Assembly (NCBI RefSeq): GCF_000621205.1
Contig: NZ_KK211226.1
Location: 200,722-264,721 of the forward strand
From: Halotalea alkalilenta DSM 17697
GTDB taxonomy: Bacteria; Pseudomonadota; Gammaproteobacteria; Pseudomonadales; Halomonadaceae
Direction of reading: 5' to 3'
DNA: 64,000 nucleotides
This document shows, in pieces, positions 53,158 through 61,002 of this stretch. How positions within the stretch are numbered: position 1 is the stretch's first letter; every line of letters starts with the position of its first letter. The position numbers and the translations under genes are program-made. The notes below the pieces were generated by a model. The model had not been told where the DNA came from. It searched no databases and worked only from the letters and a program-made list of their open reading frames with translations.

Positions 53158-53877
53158 TCACTCCTTGCCGAACTGCGCGATGAAATCGATCAGATCATCG
53201 CCTAGCAAAGTGAGGTGAGCCCGCATCGCGGCGTGCGCTCGCTCGGCATCGTGGGCGAATATCGCCTCCATCACTTCCGCGTGCTCTTTGAGGGTATGTC
53301 GAACCCTCTCCGGCAGGTAGGTCACCCGCAGCCGATAGGCACCGACCCGATTGCGCAGGCTACGCGTCTGTTCGGCGAGAAAATCGTTGCGAGATGCCTC
53401 GTAGATGACTTCATGAAATTCCAGATTGATCTGATAGAAGCGTGCCGGGTCGTTCTCCTCGCCCATCGCTTCCAGACGCGCATGGATGTCGCTCATCATC
53501 GCGCGCTGCGCAGGGGTGATACGCCGCGCGGCAAGGCGCGCGCACAGCCCTTCCAGCTCGGCCATGACCTGGAACATTTCAAGCAATTGGTTGACCCCGA
53601 TCTCCCGCACGATCGCACCTTGGCGCCCGCGGAGCTCGACCAGACCGTTCGCGGCCAACAGCCGAAACGCTTCTCTCACCGGCGTGCGCGAGACCCCGAA
53701 TCGTTCGGCGATCTCCTTTTCGTCGAGCCTCGCACCAGGCGCCAAATCACCTCGAGCGATGTCCTGCTCCAAAGACCTGCGCATTCTTTCACCCAAGGTC
53801 TCTCCTGCCGCAGACGCCTCGCCAAAACGCTCCTCGCTGGTGCAGCCAGGGGCGGAATAGAGTCTTTCTTGCATCAT
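53158..53877 (-). CDS. GntR/FCD-family transcriptional regulator of the cluster
   Basis: A 239-residue FadR-subfamily regulator. The winged helix is LGERMRRSLEQDIARGDLAPGARLDEKEIAERFGVSRTPVREAFRLLAANGLVELRGRQGAIV. The FCD effector domain has metal-binding histidine-type motifs (FYQINLEFHEVIYEASRN, RVRHTLKEHAEVMEAIFAHDAERAHAAMRAHL). It is divergent from the ABC operon. A GGTAT-AAAA-ATACC inverted repeat lies in the 238-bp shared promoter. The ATG at 53877 has GGAGAAC upstream. It likely represses both arms until a pathway compound binds. Confidence 0.92.
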   Translation of the reverse strand: MMQERLYSAPGCTSEERFGEASAAGETLGERMRRSLEQDIARGDLAPGARLDEKEIAERFGVSRTPVREAFRLLAANGLVELRGRQGAIVREIGVNQLLEMFQVMAELEGLCARLAARRITPAQRAMMSDIHARLEAMGEENDPARFYQINLEFHEVIYEASRNDFLAEQTRSLRNRVGAYRLRVTYLPERVRHTLKEHAEVMEAIFAHDAERAHAAMRAHLTLLGDDLIDFIAQFGKE

Positions 53878-53936
53878 AATGTTCTCCAAATGCCTACCAT
53901 GAAAACCAATGAACGATTTCTTGTATCCAAATTATT

Positions 53937-53950
53937 GGTATAAAAATACC
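53937..53950. promoter_or_regulatory. Candidate GntR operator in the divergent promoter
   Basis: GGTAT-AAAA-ATACC is a perfect inverted repeat inside an AT-rich patch (TTATTGG on the left, TAAAAAGG on the right) between the GntR gene and the ABC ATPase gene. The half-site matches those at 53122 and 53146. The rest of the 238-bp region holds no other obvious element. Confidence 0.55.
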
Positions 53951-54115
53951 TAAAAAGGCCATTGACACTCAAAACCCAGACTTAATGAACGTATGGCGCG
54001 GATGAGATAGCGAAGAATGCCGCCCATTGGCATGCATAGTGCATCACACGAGATACCTAGTGGAATGCGCAACAGCCTTCTGTAGCGCCTACGACGACAA
54101 CACGAGGAACATGCC

Positions 54116-54961
54116 ATGCCTCAGCTGAGCATCGCTCCCACATCCCCAGCCCGCGACAGCACGAACGTGAAAGACAGTACAAGCGGTGAGCCGATCCTGC
54201 GACTGGCCGGCGTGAGCAAGCGCTTCGCGCAGGTTACCGCGCTGGACGACGTGAACATCGATATCCACCGAGGCGAGTTCATCACCGTGATCGGCCCCAG
54301 CGGCTGCGGCAAGAGCACGCTATTCAATATCGTCGCCGGACTGGAAGCACCCGATCAGGGTTCGGTGATGCACAAAGGCGCCACGGTGGGCGCCAAAGGT
54401 CTGCTCGGCCAAGTCTCCTTCATGCCCCAGCAGGATCTGCTGATGCCGTGGCGCAACGTCCTCGACAACGCCATCGTCGCCATCGAGCTCGAAGGGACGC
54501 CGCGGGGCCAGGCGCGGCAGCGAGCATTGACGATGCTGCCAGAATTCGGCCTGAAGGGCTTCGAGCGCCACTACCCACATCAGCTCTCCGGCGGCATGCG
54601 CCAGCGAGTGGCACTGATGCGCACCTTCCTGTTCGAGCGCGAACTGATGCTGCTCGACGAACCATTCGGAGCGCTCGACTCGCTTACCCGCACGATGATG
54701 CAGCGCTGGCTGCTGGAGATTTGGCGCCGGCACCGGCGCACCGTGCTGTTCATCACCCATGACATCGACGAGGCGATCTTCCTCGCTGATCGGGTGCTGG
54801 TGATGTCGGCCCGGCCCGGCAAGGTGAAACTCGAGCAGCGCATCGAGCTGCCCCGCCCGCGAGGCACGGAACTCGTCACCAGCGCCGATTTCGTCCACTA
54901 CAAGCGGGTCCTGCTCGAGGCGCTCGAGGAAGAGAGCATGAAGTCGTTCGCTCCTCACTAA
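54116..54961 (+). CDS. ABC transporter ATPase, SsuB/TauB/ThiZ class
   Basis: A 281-residue ATPase. Walker A is IGPSGCGKSTLFNIVAGL, the Q-loop VSFMPQQDLLMPWRNVLDN, the signature LSGGMRQRVALMRTFL, Walker B ELMLLDEPFGALDSLTRT and the H-loop FITHDIDEAIFLADRVLVM. This is the class for nitrate, taurine, alkanesulfonate and pyrimidine/riboflavin-type substrates. It opens the rightward operon and would power the two permeases at 57.8-59.3 kb. The N-terminal extension of about 27 residues ahead of the ATPase core is unusual but low in complexity. Confidence 0.93.
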   Translation: MPQLSIAPTSPARDSTNVKDSTSGEPILRLAGVSKRFAQVTALDDVNIDIHRGEFITVIGPSGCGKSTLFNIVAGLEAPDQGSVMHKGATVGAKGLLGQVSFMPQQDLLMPWRNVLDNAIVAIELEGTPRGQARQRALTMLPEFGLKGFERHYPHQLSGGMRQRVALMRTFLFERELMLLDEPFGALDSLTRTMMQRWLLEIWRRHRRTVLFITHDIDEAIFLADRVLVMSARPGKVKLEQRIELPRPRGTELVTSADFVHYKRVLLEALEEESMKSFAPH

Positions 54962-55013
54962 GCCTGCAGGCCCGGCTCATTCACAAGCGTCAATCACAAG
55001 GACAATGCCAAGC

Positions 55014-55796
55014 ATGACTTCCCCTGCCCAAGCATCGGCGCAGCGCGATATCCCCGCCGCGGAGTGGCGGATGCGTGTCGACCTGGCCGCCTGCTATCGC
55101 CTCGTCGCCCGCCTCGGCCTCGACGACATGATCTACAACCATATCTCCGCGCGCGTGCCCGGCACCCGGGATCAATTCCTGATCAACCCCTATGGCCTAC
55201 TGTTCGAGGAGATCACTGCCTCGAGCCTGGTGCGGATCGATCTCGAAGGCAGAAAACTCGATGACTCGCCCTTCGACGTCAACGTCGCCGCTTTCGTCAT
55301 CCATGGCGCGATCCATTCCGCGCGCCATGACGCCCAATGCGTACTGCACACACACTCCAATGCCTCCGTCGCGATTTCGGCGCAGCGCGACGGCCTGCTG
55401 CCGCTCAGCCAGTTCGCCATGCGCTTCTATCGCCGCCAGGCATTCCACGCCTACGAGGGTGTCGCCATCGACATCGCCGAGCAGCAGCGCCTGATCGATG
55501 ATCTCGGTGAACATCCGGTGATGCTGATGCGCAACCACGGCGTCCTGACCCTCGGCCGCACGCCGGCGGAGGCCTTCATGCTGCTCTATTACTTCGAGCG
55601 CGCTGCGCGCATACAGCTCGACATCCAGGCCGCCATCGCCACGGCCGGGGAGCCGGTCGTCCCCGACCCGGCCACCAGTGAATACGCTGCACGCCAGTTC
55701 TGGGAGCAGCACGGAGACATTCTGATCGCTGGCGAGCGCGAATGGCCTGCGCTGCTGCGCAAACTCGACCGTGACACCCCTGACTATCGCGATTGA
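55014..55796 (+). CDS. Class II aldolase/adducin-family protein
   Basis: A 260-residue metal-dependent aldolase fold. The conserved regions are YRLVARLGLDDMIYNHISARVPG, NPYGLLFEEITASSLVRIDLEG, HGAIHSARHDAQCVLHTHSNASVAI (zinc ligands in HTH) and LMRNHGVLTLGRTPAEAF (third His). Some relatives are not aldolases but decarboxylases or lyases. The start is ambiguous: 55005 and 55014 are both possible, with AGGAC closer to the former and 55014 giving better spacing. It lies 52 bp after the ATPase gene, suggesting it cleaves a carbon skeleton imported by this operon. Confidence 0.88.
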   Translation: MTSPAQASAQRDIPAAEWRMRVDLAACYRLVARLGLDDMIYNHISARVPGTRDQFLINPYGLLFEEITASSLVRIDLEGRKLDDSPFDVNVAAFVIHGAIHSARHDAQCVLHTHSNASVAISAQRDGLLPLSQFAMRFYRRQAFHAYEGVAIDIAEQQRLIDDLGEHPVMLMRNHGVLTLGRTPAEAFMLLYYFERAARIQLDIQAAIATAGEPVVPDPATSEYAARQFWEQHGDILIAGEREWPALLRKLDRDTPDYRD

Positions 55797-55825
55797 TCCA
55801 TCACCTCTCGAACTGGAGCCTACCC

Positions 55826-56671
55826 ATGAGCCTCGACCTCGTTCCGCTGATGCCTGCCTTCGGCGCTGAAGTGCGCGACCTGGATCTTGCCGCCGACCAA
55901 CCCGAATCAGTGATCGACGAACTCAAACGAGCGTTGAATCAGTACTCGGTACTCATCTTGCGAGACCAGCGCTTGAGCGAAGCACGCCACGTCGAGCTGA
56001 GCCGCGCCTTCGGTCCATTGATGGTCCACGTGCTCAAGCAGTTCCTCACCACGCCATATCCAGAAATCTACGTGCTTTCCAATGTCGCCGAGGACGGTAA
56101 GCCGATCGGCAATCACAAGGAGGGCTGGAACTGGCATTCCGATCTATCGTACGTCGCCGAACCCAGCATGGGCTCGCTGCTGCATGCGCTCGAAGTACCA
56201 CCCGAAGGGGCCGATACGCTGTTCGCCAGCATGCATGCCGCCTACGAGGCACTGCCCGAGGAGACCAAGGAGCGAATAAGGCCGTTGAGCGCGGTGCACT
56301 CCTACGCCACCTACTATGCAAAGGCGTTTCCCGACCGGGAGCCGCTGGATGAAACCCAGCGCGCCAAGACCCCGGACATCGTCCATCCCATCGTACGCAC
56401 CCATCCGGAAACCGGGCGGCCTTCTCTCTACGTCGGCCAGGACATCGTCAAGGAGATCGTTGGACTGCCCTTCGATGAAAGCGAACGGCTCCTCGCCGAA
56501 CTCAATCGGCATGCGATCCGCAGTGATTTCGTCTATCGCCATAAGTGGCAGGCCAATGACCTGGTGATCTGGGACAACCGCTGCACCATGCATTGCGCCA
56601 CGCCCTATGACGACAACCGCTATCGCCGAGTGATGCACCGCACCACTGTAAGCGGTGATCGACCGTTCTGA
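55826..56671 (+). CDS. TauD/TfdA-family Fe(II)/2-oxoglutarate dioxygenase
   Basis: A 281-residue dioxygenase. The iron facial triad appears as WNWHSDLSYVAEP (HxD) and the distal histidine in RRVMHRTTVSGDRPF. The 2-oxoglutarate-binding arginine is likely in that same motif, and PEIYVLSNVAEDG is typical of the family. TauD, TfdA and relatives hydroxylate a carbon next to a heteroatom, releasing sulfite, phenol or an amine from the imported substrate. The ATG at 55826 follows TGGAGCCTACCC. It is probably the first oxidative step of the pathway, which is inference. Confidence 0.9.
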   Translation: MSLDLVPLMPAFGAEVRDLDLAADQPESVIDELKRALNQYSVLILRDQRLSEARHVELSRAFGPLMVHVLKQFLTTPYPEIYVLSNVAEDGKPIGNHKEGWNWHSDLSYVAEPSMGSLLHALEVPPEGADTLFASMHAAYEALPEETKERIRPLSAVHSYATYYAKAFPDREPLDETQRAKTPDIVHPIVRTHPETGRPSLYVGQDIVKEIVGLPFDESERLLAELNRHAIRSDFVYRHKWQANDLVIWDNRCTMHCATPYDDNRYRRVMHRTTVSGDRPF

Positions 56672-56760
56672 CCCAACCGATCCCAGCCGTACCGCTCATC
56701 ACAATGATAACGATGCGGTGACGCGACGACGCGCGCACCGCCCACAGCGGAGTGACCAGC

Positions 56761-57792
56761 ATGACTCGATTTTCCTGGCAACGACTACGCGTCGGTACCT
56801 GCTTCGCGCTAGCGCTGGCCTTGTCCCTCGTAGCGACGCTGCAGACGGCACAGGCACAGTCTTCGACCCAGGCCAGCCTGAGGCTCAAATGGCTGCCGCA
56901 GGCCCAGTTCGCCGGCTTCTACGTCGCCAAGGCCAAAGGCTACTACGAGGACGAAGGCATCGATCTGACGATCAATCCTGGCGGTCCCAACGTCCTCACC
57001 GAGAACCTGGTCGCGTCGGGAAGCGACACCTTCGGCCTCGCCGGCGGTGCCGAGAGCGTACTGGCAGCGCGCGACAAGGGCCTGCCGGTGGTAGCGATCG
57101 GCCTCGGCACCCAGCGTACCGACTTCGTCTTCGTCACCAAGCGCGATGGACCGATCGAGACCATCCAGGATTTCGCTGGCCACCGCGTATCGACTTGGTT
57201 CACCGGTGCCAACTACGCGCTCTTCGCGATCCTGGCAGACCAGGGCGTCGACCGCGACCAGGTCTCGATCCAACCGCAGCAGGTCAGCATGACGCCCTTC
57301 ATCAATGGGGCCACCGATGTCGCCACCGCCACTTGGTACAACGAGCTCAACACCCTACGCGACCAGTTGGGCGAAGACGCTCTGCGGCTATTCAGCCCCG
57401 ACGACTATGGCATCACCTTTCCCCGCGACGCACTGGTAGTGTCGGAAACCACCCTCGCCGAACGACCCGAGCTGGTCGCAGGTTTTCTGCGCGCCACACT
57501 GCGCGGCTGGAAGGAGGCTTTCGCCGACCCCGAACAGGCCGTCGACATCGTGATGCAGGTCGCACCAACGCTCGACCGCCACCATCAGCAGCGAATGCTC
57601 GCTGAGATGCAGCGTCTGATGACCACCGGTCCAGCCGCCGAGCATGGCCTCTACTGGCTCGATCACGACACCTTGGTCAAGGAGCAAGACCTACTGGCAC
57701 GCTACGAGGTGATTTCTCAATCGGTCGATGTCGGCCAAGCCTTCGTCACCACGCCGCTGGAGTCGATCCCCCTGGAGGCCCGGCTACCGTGA
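56761..57792 (+). CDS. NMT1/THI5-like periplasmic substrate-binding protein
   Basis: A 343-residue binding protein with a 34-residue signal (FALALALSLVATLQTAQAQ) and the NMT1/THI5-type opening SLRLKWLPQAQFAGFYVAKAKGYYEDEGIDLTINPGGPNV. It continues LVASGSDTFGLAGGAESVLAARDKGLPVVAIG, DFAGHRVSTWFTGANYALFAI and DALVVSETTLAERPELVAGFLRATLRGWKEAFADPEQAVDIVM. The family binds hydroxymethylpyrimidine, riboflavin precursors, nitrate, sulfonates and other small compounds. Its pyrimidine-like relatives make an N-heterocycle attractive here. The ATG at 56761 follows GGAGTGACCAGC. Confidence 0.88.
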   Translation: MTRFSWQRLRVGTCFALALALSLVATLQTAQAQSSTQASLRLKWLPQAQFAGFYVAKAKGYYEDEGIDLTINPGGPNVLTENLVASGSDTFGLAGGAESVLAARDKGLPVVAIGLGTQRTDFVFVTKRDGPIETIQDFAGHRVSTWFTGANYALFAILADQGVDRDQVSIQPQQVSMTPFINGATDVATATWYNELNTLRDQLGEDALRLFSPDDYGITFPRDALVVSETTLAERPELVAGFLRATLRGWKEAFADPEQAVDIVMQVAPTLDRHHQQRMLAEMQRLMTTGPAAEHGLYWLDHDTLVKEQDLLARYEVISQSVDVGQAFVTTPLESIPLEARLP

Positions 57793-58550
57793 AATCGCTC
57801 ACCGGCATGCTGCCGTATGGACGGCTGATACTGCTCCTGATCGCGCTCGGCCTCATCTGGCAGGTGAGTAGCTCGATGCTGGGCGTGCCCGACTACTATC
57901 TGCCCGGGTTGGACAGCATCTTCTCGATGCTCCATCGCCACCCATCTCCATTCATCGCAGGCTTCGTCCGCACTGCCAGCGAAATGCTGCTCGGTCTGGG
58001 AGCGGGAACGGCGTTCGGCCTGTGCTGCGGCGTCGCACTGCACCGCTTCGTGATGCTGCGCCAGATGCTGCTGCCACTGCTTGTGGTATCGCAGACCGTG
58101 CCGGTGATCGCCTTCGGCGCCCTGGTGGTGATGTGGTTCGGTAACTCGCTGTGGGCCAAGGCGGTCATCGCTTTCTATCTGACCTTCTTCACCATCACGG
58201 TCAACACCTTGGCCGGCCTTGCCGCCATCGATCCTCGACGCATCAGCCTGCTGAGAAGCTTCGGCGCGAGTCCGGGTCAGATCCTACTGCGGCTGCAACT
58301 GCCGATGGCGGGACCTGCGATCTTCACAGGCCTCAAGCTCGCCGTCGCGCTGAGCCTTTCCGGCGCAGTGGTGGGCGAGTGGTTCGGCGACACCACCGGA
58401 CTCGGCGTGCTGCTGTTGCAGTCGATGTACAACGAAGACACCGTCACGCTATGGGCCACTATCCTGCTCATCGCCCTGCTTGGAAGCCTCGCCTTCGCGC
58501 TGGTCGGCGTCCTGGAGCGCTGGCTGCTGTTCTGGCAACCGCGTAGCTGA
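57789..58550 (+). CDS. ABC transporter permease 1 of the catabolic cluster
   Basis: A 253-residue inner-membrane permease with about six helices of the SsuC/TauC class. The EAA-type loop is LAAIDPRRISLLRSFGASPGQILLRLQLPMAGPAIFTGLKLAVALSLSGAVVGEWFGDTTGLGVLLLQS. It starts with GTG overlapping the binding-protein stop (GTGA). It pairs with the next gene to make a heterodimeric channel. No substrate information in itself. Confidence 0.9.
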   Translation: MKSLTGMLPYGRLILLLIALGLIWQVSSSMLGVPDYYLPGLDSIFSMLHRHPSPFIAGFVRTASEMLLGLGAGTAFGLCCGVALHRFVMLRQMLLPLLVVSQTVPVIAFGALVVMWFGNSLWAKAVIAFYLTFFTITVNTLAGLAAIDPRRISLLRSFGASPGQILLRLQLPMAGPAIFTGLKLAVALSLSGAVVGEWFGDTTGLGVLLLQSMYNEDTVTLWATILLIALLGSLAFALVGVLERWLLFWQPRS

Positions 58551-58577
58551 AGCCTCATATCCCCCGAGGAAAGCCCA

Positions 58578-59327
58578 ATGTTCGCAACGCGATATATCGG
58601 CGGTATCAGGGCGACATTCAGTCTGATCGGATTTCTGCTGATCTGGGAAATGGTCGTGCGCGCCCTCGCGCTGCCCGGCTATGTACTGCCAACGGTGAGT
58701 GCGATACTCGAGCAGCTCTGGCGACAGCAGCAGCCCCTGATCGCCGCGGCCATGACCACTTCGCAGCAGGCGCTGCTCGGCTTTGGCATCGGCGCCGCGC
58801 TAGGCGTTGCATTGGCAGTCGCGCTCACTTTCGTGGGACGGCTGCGCGATGCCCTGATGTCGATAGTAGTGGCGATCAATATCGTGCCGATGATCGCCTA
58901 TGCTCCCCTGGTGGTGCTGTGGTTCGGCGTCGGCATGGAATCCAAGGTGATCATCGTTGCCTGCGAAGTCGGCTTCACCGTGCTGCTCGGCACGCTCGAT
59001 GGCCTCAACCGCGTCGACAAGAGATCCGTCGACCTGCTCAGGAGTTTCGGCGCGGGCCCCTTCGAGCTGATCCGCAAGCTGCGGTTGCCAAGCGCCCTGC
59101 CATCCATTCTCACCGCGCTCAAGCTCTCTACCGTGCGCAGTATCATCGCCACCATCGTGGTCGAGATGCTCGGCGCCTACCAGGGACTCGGCTGGACCAT
59201 CTTCCAGTCGGTGGTGATGAGCGACTTCCTCACCGTATGGGCGGCGATCCTCGTGGCTTCGCTGCTGAGCCTAGCGTTCTTCGGCCTGCTCGCCTGGCTG
59301 GAGCGGCGCCTGGTGTTCTGGCAATGA
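58578..59327 (+). CDS. ABC transporter permease 2 of the catabolic cluster
   Basis: A 249-residue second SsuC/TauC-type permease with six helices. The coupling loop is LDGLNRVDKRSVDLLRSFGAGPFELIRKLRLPSALPSILTALKLSTVRSIIATIVVEMLGAYQGLGWTI. It follows the first permease by 27 bp (GAGGAAAGCCC before the ATG) and its stop overlaps the amidase start by 4 bp. Two different permease genes in one operon imply a heterodimer. Confidence 0.9.
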   Translation: MFATRYIGGIRATFSLIGFLLIWEMVVRALALPGYVLPTVSAILEQLWRQQQPLIAAAMTTSQQALLGFGIGAALGVALAVALTFVGRLRDALMSIVVAINIVPMIAYAPLVVLWFGVGMESKVIIVACEVGFTVLLGTLDGLNRVDKRSVDLLRSFGAGPFELIRKLRLPSALPSILTALKLSTVRSIIATIVVEMLGAYQGLGWTIFQSVVMSDFLTVWAAILVASLLSLAFFGLLAWLERRLVFWQ

Positions 59328-60772
59328 GCATGGGCCGGACAGTGGGATCAGATGCGGTGGCCATGGTCCAATCGTTCTCCCGCGGAGAGCTCAGCGCCGA
59401 GGCGCTGGTCGAGGCCTCGCTACGGCGAGCGAGCTCACGAGCCTCTCTCAACGCGGTGATCGAACTCGCCGCGCCAAAGGCTCTGGCGACCGCCCGTGCG
59501 CTCGATCTGCGCCGACGTCGTGGCGAGTCCCTGCCGCCCCTGGCGGGCCTGCCGCTCCTGGTCAAGGACAACATCGACTGGGTGGAGCTGCCCACCACCG
59601 GAGCGACGCCGGCGCTGCGCGACTTCATCCCGAGCGCTACCGCACCGCCATTGACCAGGCTGATCGAGGCCGGAGCGATCGTGATCGGCAAGGCCAACCT
59701 GCACGAGCTGGCCTCAGGGGTCACCTGCGCCCACCAGGGAGACTGGCCCTCGCCGGTGCGCAACCCCCACGCCCCCGAGCGAATCGCCGGAGGCTCCTCC
59801 GGCGGCAACGCCGCGGCGATAGCCGCAGGCATAGTCACCTGTGGCCTCGGCACCGATACCGGAGGATCGCTGCGAATTCCCGCCGCGCTCTGCGGGATAG
59901 TGGGTTTTCGACCCTCGCGCTTCTCCCTGGGTCACCAGCGCTATCCACAAGGCGGTGTCCTACCGATCAGCCCGCGCCACGATACGGTCGGCCCAATGGG
60001 CCGCTCGGTAAGAGACATCCAAATGCTCGATGCCGTCATGACGGGCAATCGGCGTAGGGTCGAGGAGGTTCGCCCGGCGAAGCTGCGGCTCGGCGTCGCC
60101 CCTTGGTTCTGGTCACCCTTGGACCCTCGCTTGCGCGATGCGCTGGAGCAGGCCCTGCAGCGTTTCGCCGAGGTGGGCGTGACGCTCGTCGAGGTCGATC
60201 TCGACGAGCTGGACACCTTGAACGCGCGCGTTTCCCCAGTGATCAATCTGCACGAGCCCAGCTTTGCGATTCCAGCCTATCTCGCCAAGCATCGCGCGCC
60301 GCTCACCCTGGAGGAGATCATCGCAGGAGTCGTCGACGATGACGTGCGGCGCGCGTTCGAGCGCACCCTGGCTGGCGAGACTGCGCCACTCTACCAGCAG
60401 GCGTGCGAGCAGCATGCGCCCGCGCTCAGCGCTCGCTTCGATCGGCTCTTCACCGCGCATCGCCTCGATGCGCTCTGCCTGCCGACCACCCTGCTTCCCG
60501 CCCTGCCGATCACCTCGGTCGCTAAGGCGAGAATTCCAATCGCCGGGCGGCTCCACAGCTGCTTCGATGCCTACATCCGCAACACCACACCGTTGAGTAG
60601 CGCAGGGCTTCCGAGTATCTCACTGCCCGCCGGCACCACCCGCGATGGTCTGCCAGTAGGGCTGGAACTCGCCGGTTCGCGAGGCGACGATGACCGCCTG
60701 CTGGCGATAGCGGCGGCGCTCGAGGCGCTGCTCGATCCTTCTCCTTTGGCCAACCTCGAACATGCAGGCTGA
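59324..60772 (+). CDS. Amidase-signature family amidohydrolase
   Basis: A 482-residue amidase. The Ser-cisSer-Lys triad is visible: lysine in LPLLVKDNIDW, cis-serine and nucleophile serine in ERIAGGSSGGNAAAIAAGIVTCGLGTDTGGSLRIPAALCGIVGFRPS. Length and C-terminus (SISLPAGTTRDGLPVGLELAGSRGDDDRLLAIA) are standard. It would hydrolyse an amide of the imported compound, releasing ammonia. The ATG at 59324 overlaps the permease stop (ATGA); an earlier frame to 58919 runs through the permease gene and is not used. It is the last gene of the rightward operon. Confidence 0.92.
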   Translation: MSMGRTVGSDAVAMVQSFSRGELSAEALVEASLRRASSRASLNAVIELAAPKALATARALDLRRRRGESLPPLAGLPLLVKDNIDWVELPTTGATPALRDFIPSATAPPLTRLIEAGAIVIGKANLHELASGVTCAHQGDWPSPVRNPHAPERIAGGSSGGNAAAIAAGIVTCGLGTDTGGSLRIPAALCGIVGFRPSRFSLGHQRYPQGGVLPISPRHDTVGPMGRSVRDIQMLDAVMTGNRRRVEEVRPAKLRLGVAPWFWSPLDPRLRDALEQALQRFAEVGVTLVEVDLDELDTLNARVSPVINLHEPSFAIPAYLAKHRAPLTLEEIIAGVVDDDVRRAFERTLAGETAPLYQQACEQHAPALSARFDRLFTAHRLDALCLPTTLLPALPITSVAKARIPIAGRLHSCFDAYIRNTTPLSSAGLPSISLPAGTTRDGLPVGLELAGSRGDDDRLLAIAAALEALLDPSPLANLEHAG

Positions 60773-60854
60773 GACGACGACCGCTCGCTTGGTCTGCGGC
60801 TGAGAGCTAGGCGCCGCCGGACACGACCGCATTGGGCAGCAGTTCGCGGCCGAT

Positions 60855-60934
60855 GATGCGCAGGAGTTTCACGTGAAACGCCGTGTCGAGGCACCGGGCT
60901 CAACCCTCGGCGAATCGAAAGCCCATGCTCCTGG
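60855..60934. repeat. 80-bp direct repeat, right copy
   Basis: The second copy of the 80-bp sequence at 47999-48078, four mismatches, same orientation. It contains a parS-like palindrome at 60865-60880. On the minus strand it keeps an in-frame SMGFRFAEG tail with its stop, without any bicupin gene in front of it. It begins 83 bp after the amidase stop. Confidence 0.9.
60865..60880. promoter_or_regulatory. parS-like palindrome with CACGTG core (right repeat)
   Basis: Identical to the palindrome at 48009-48024 (AGTTTCACGTGAAACG), 14 of 16 positions of the ParB consensus with a complete core. It sits inside the right 80-bp repeat. Confidence 0.6.
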
Positions 60935-61002
60935 AAGCAAGGATCCAGCTCTGTTTTGCGACCCACTCCGGGCCGATAGCGGTCGGTCGCAAAGAAGGCA
61001 GT

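Noticed and set aside
48009-60880. Reading the two perfect-core palindromes as proof that oriC is in the window
   Set aside because: No dnaA, dnaN, parA, parB, gidA/gidB or DnaA-box cluster is present; the sites are inside a duplicated 80-bp repeat, so proximity to the origin is only a possibility.
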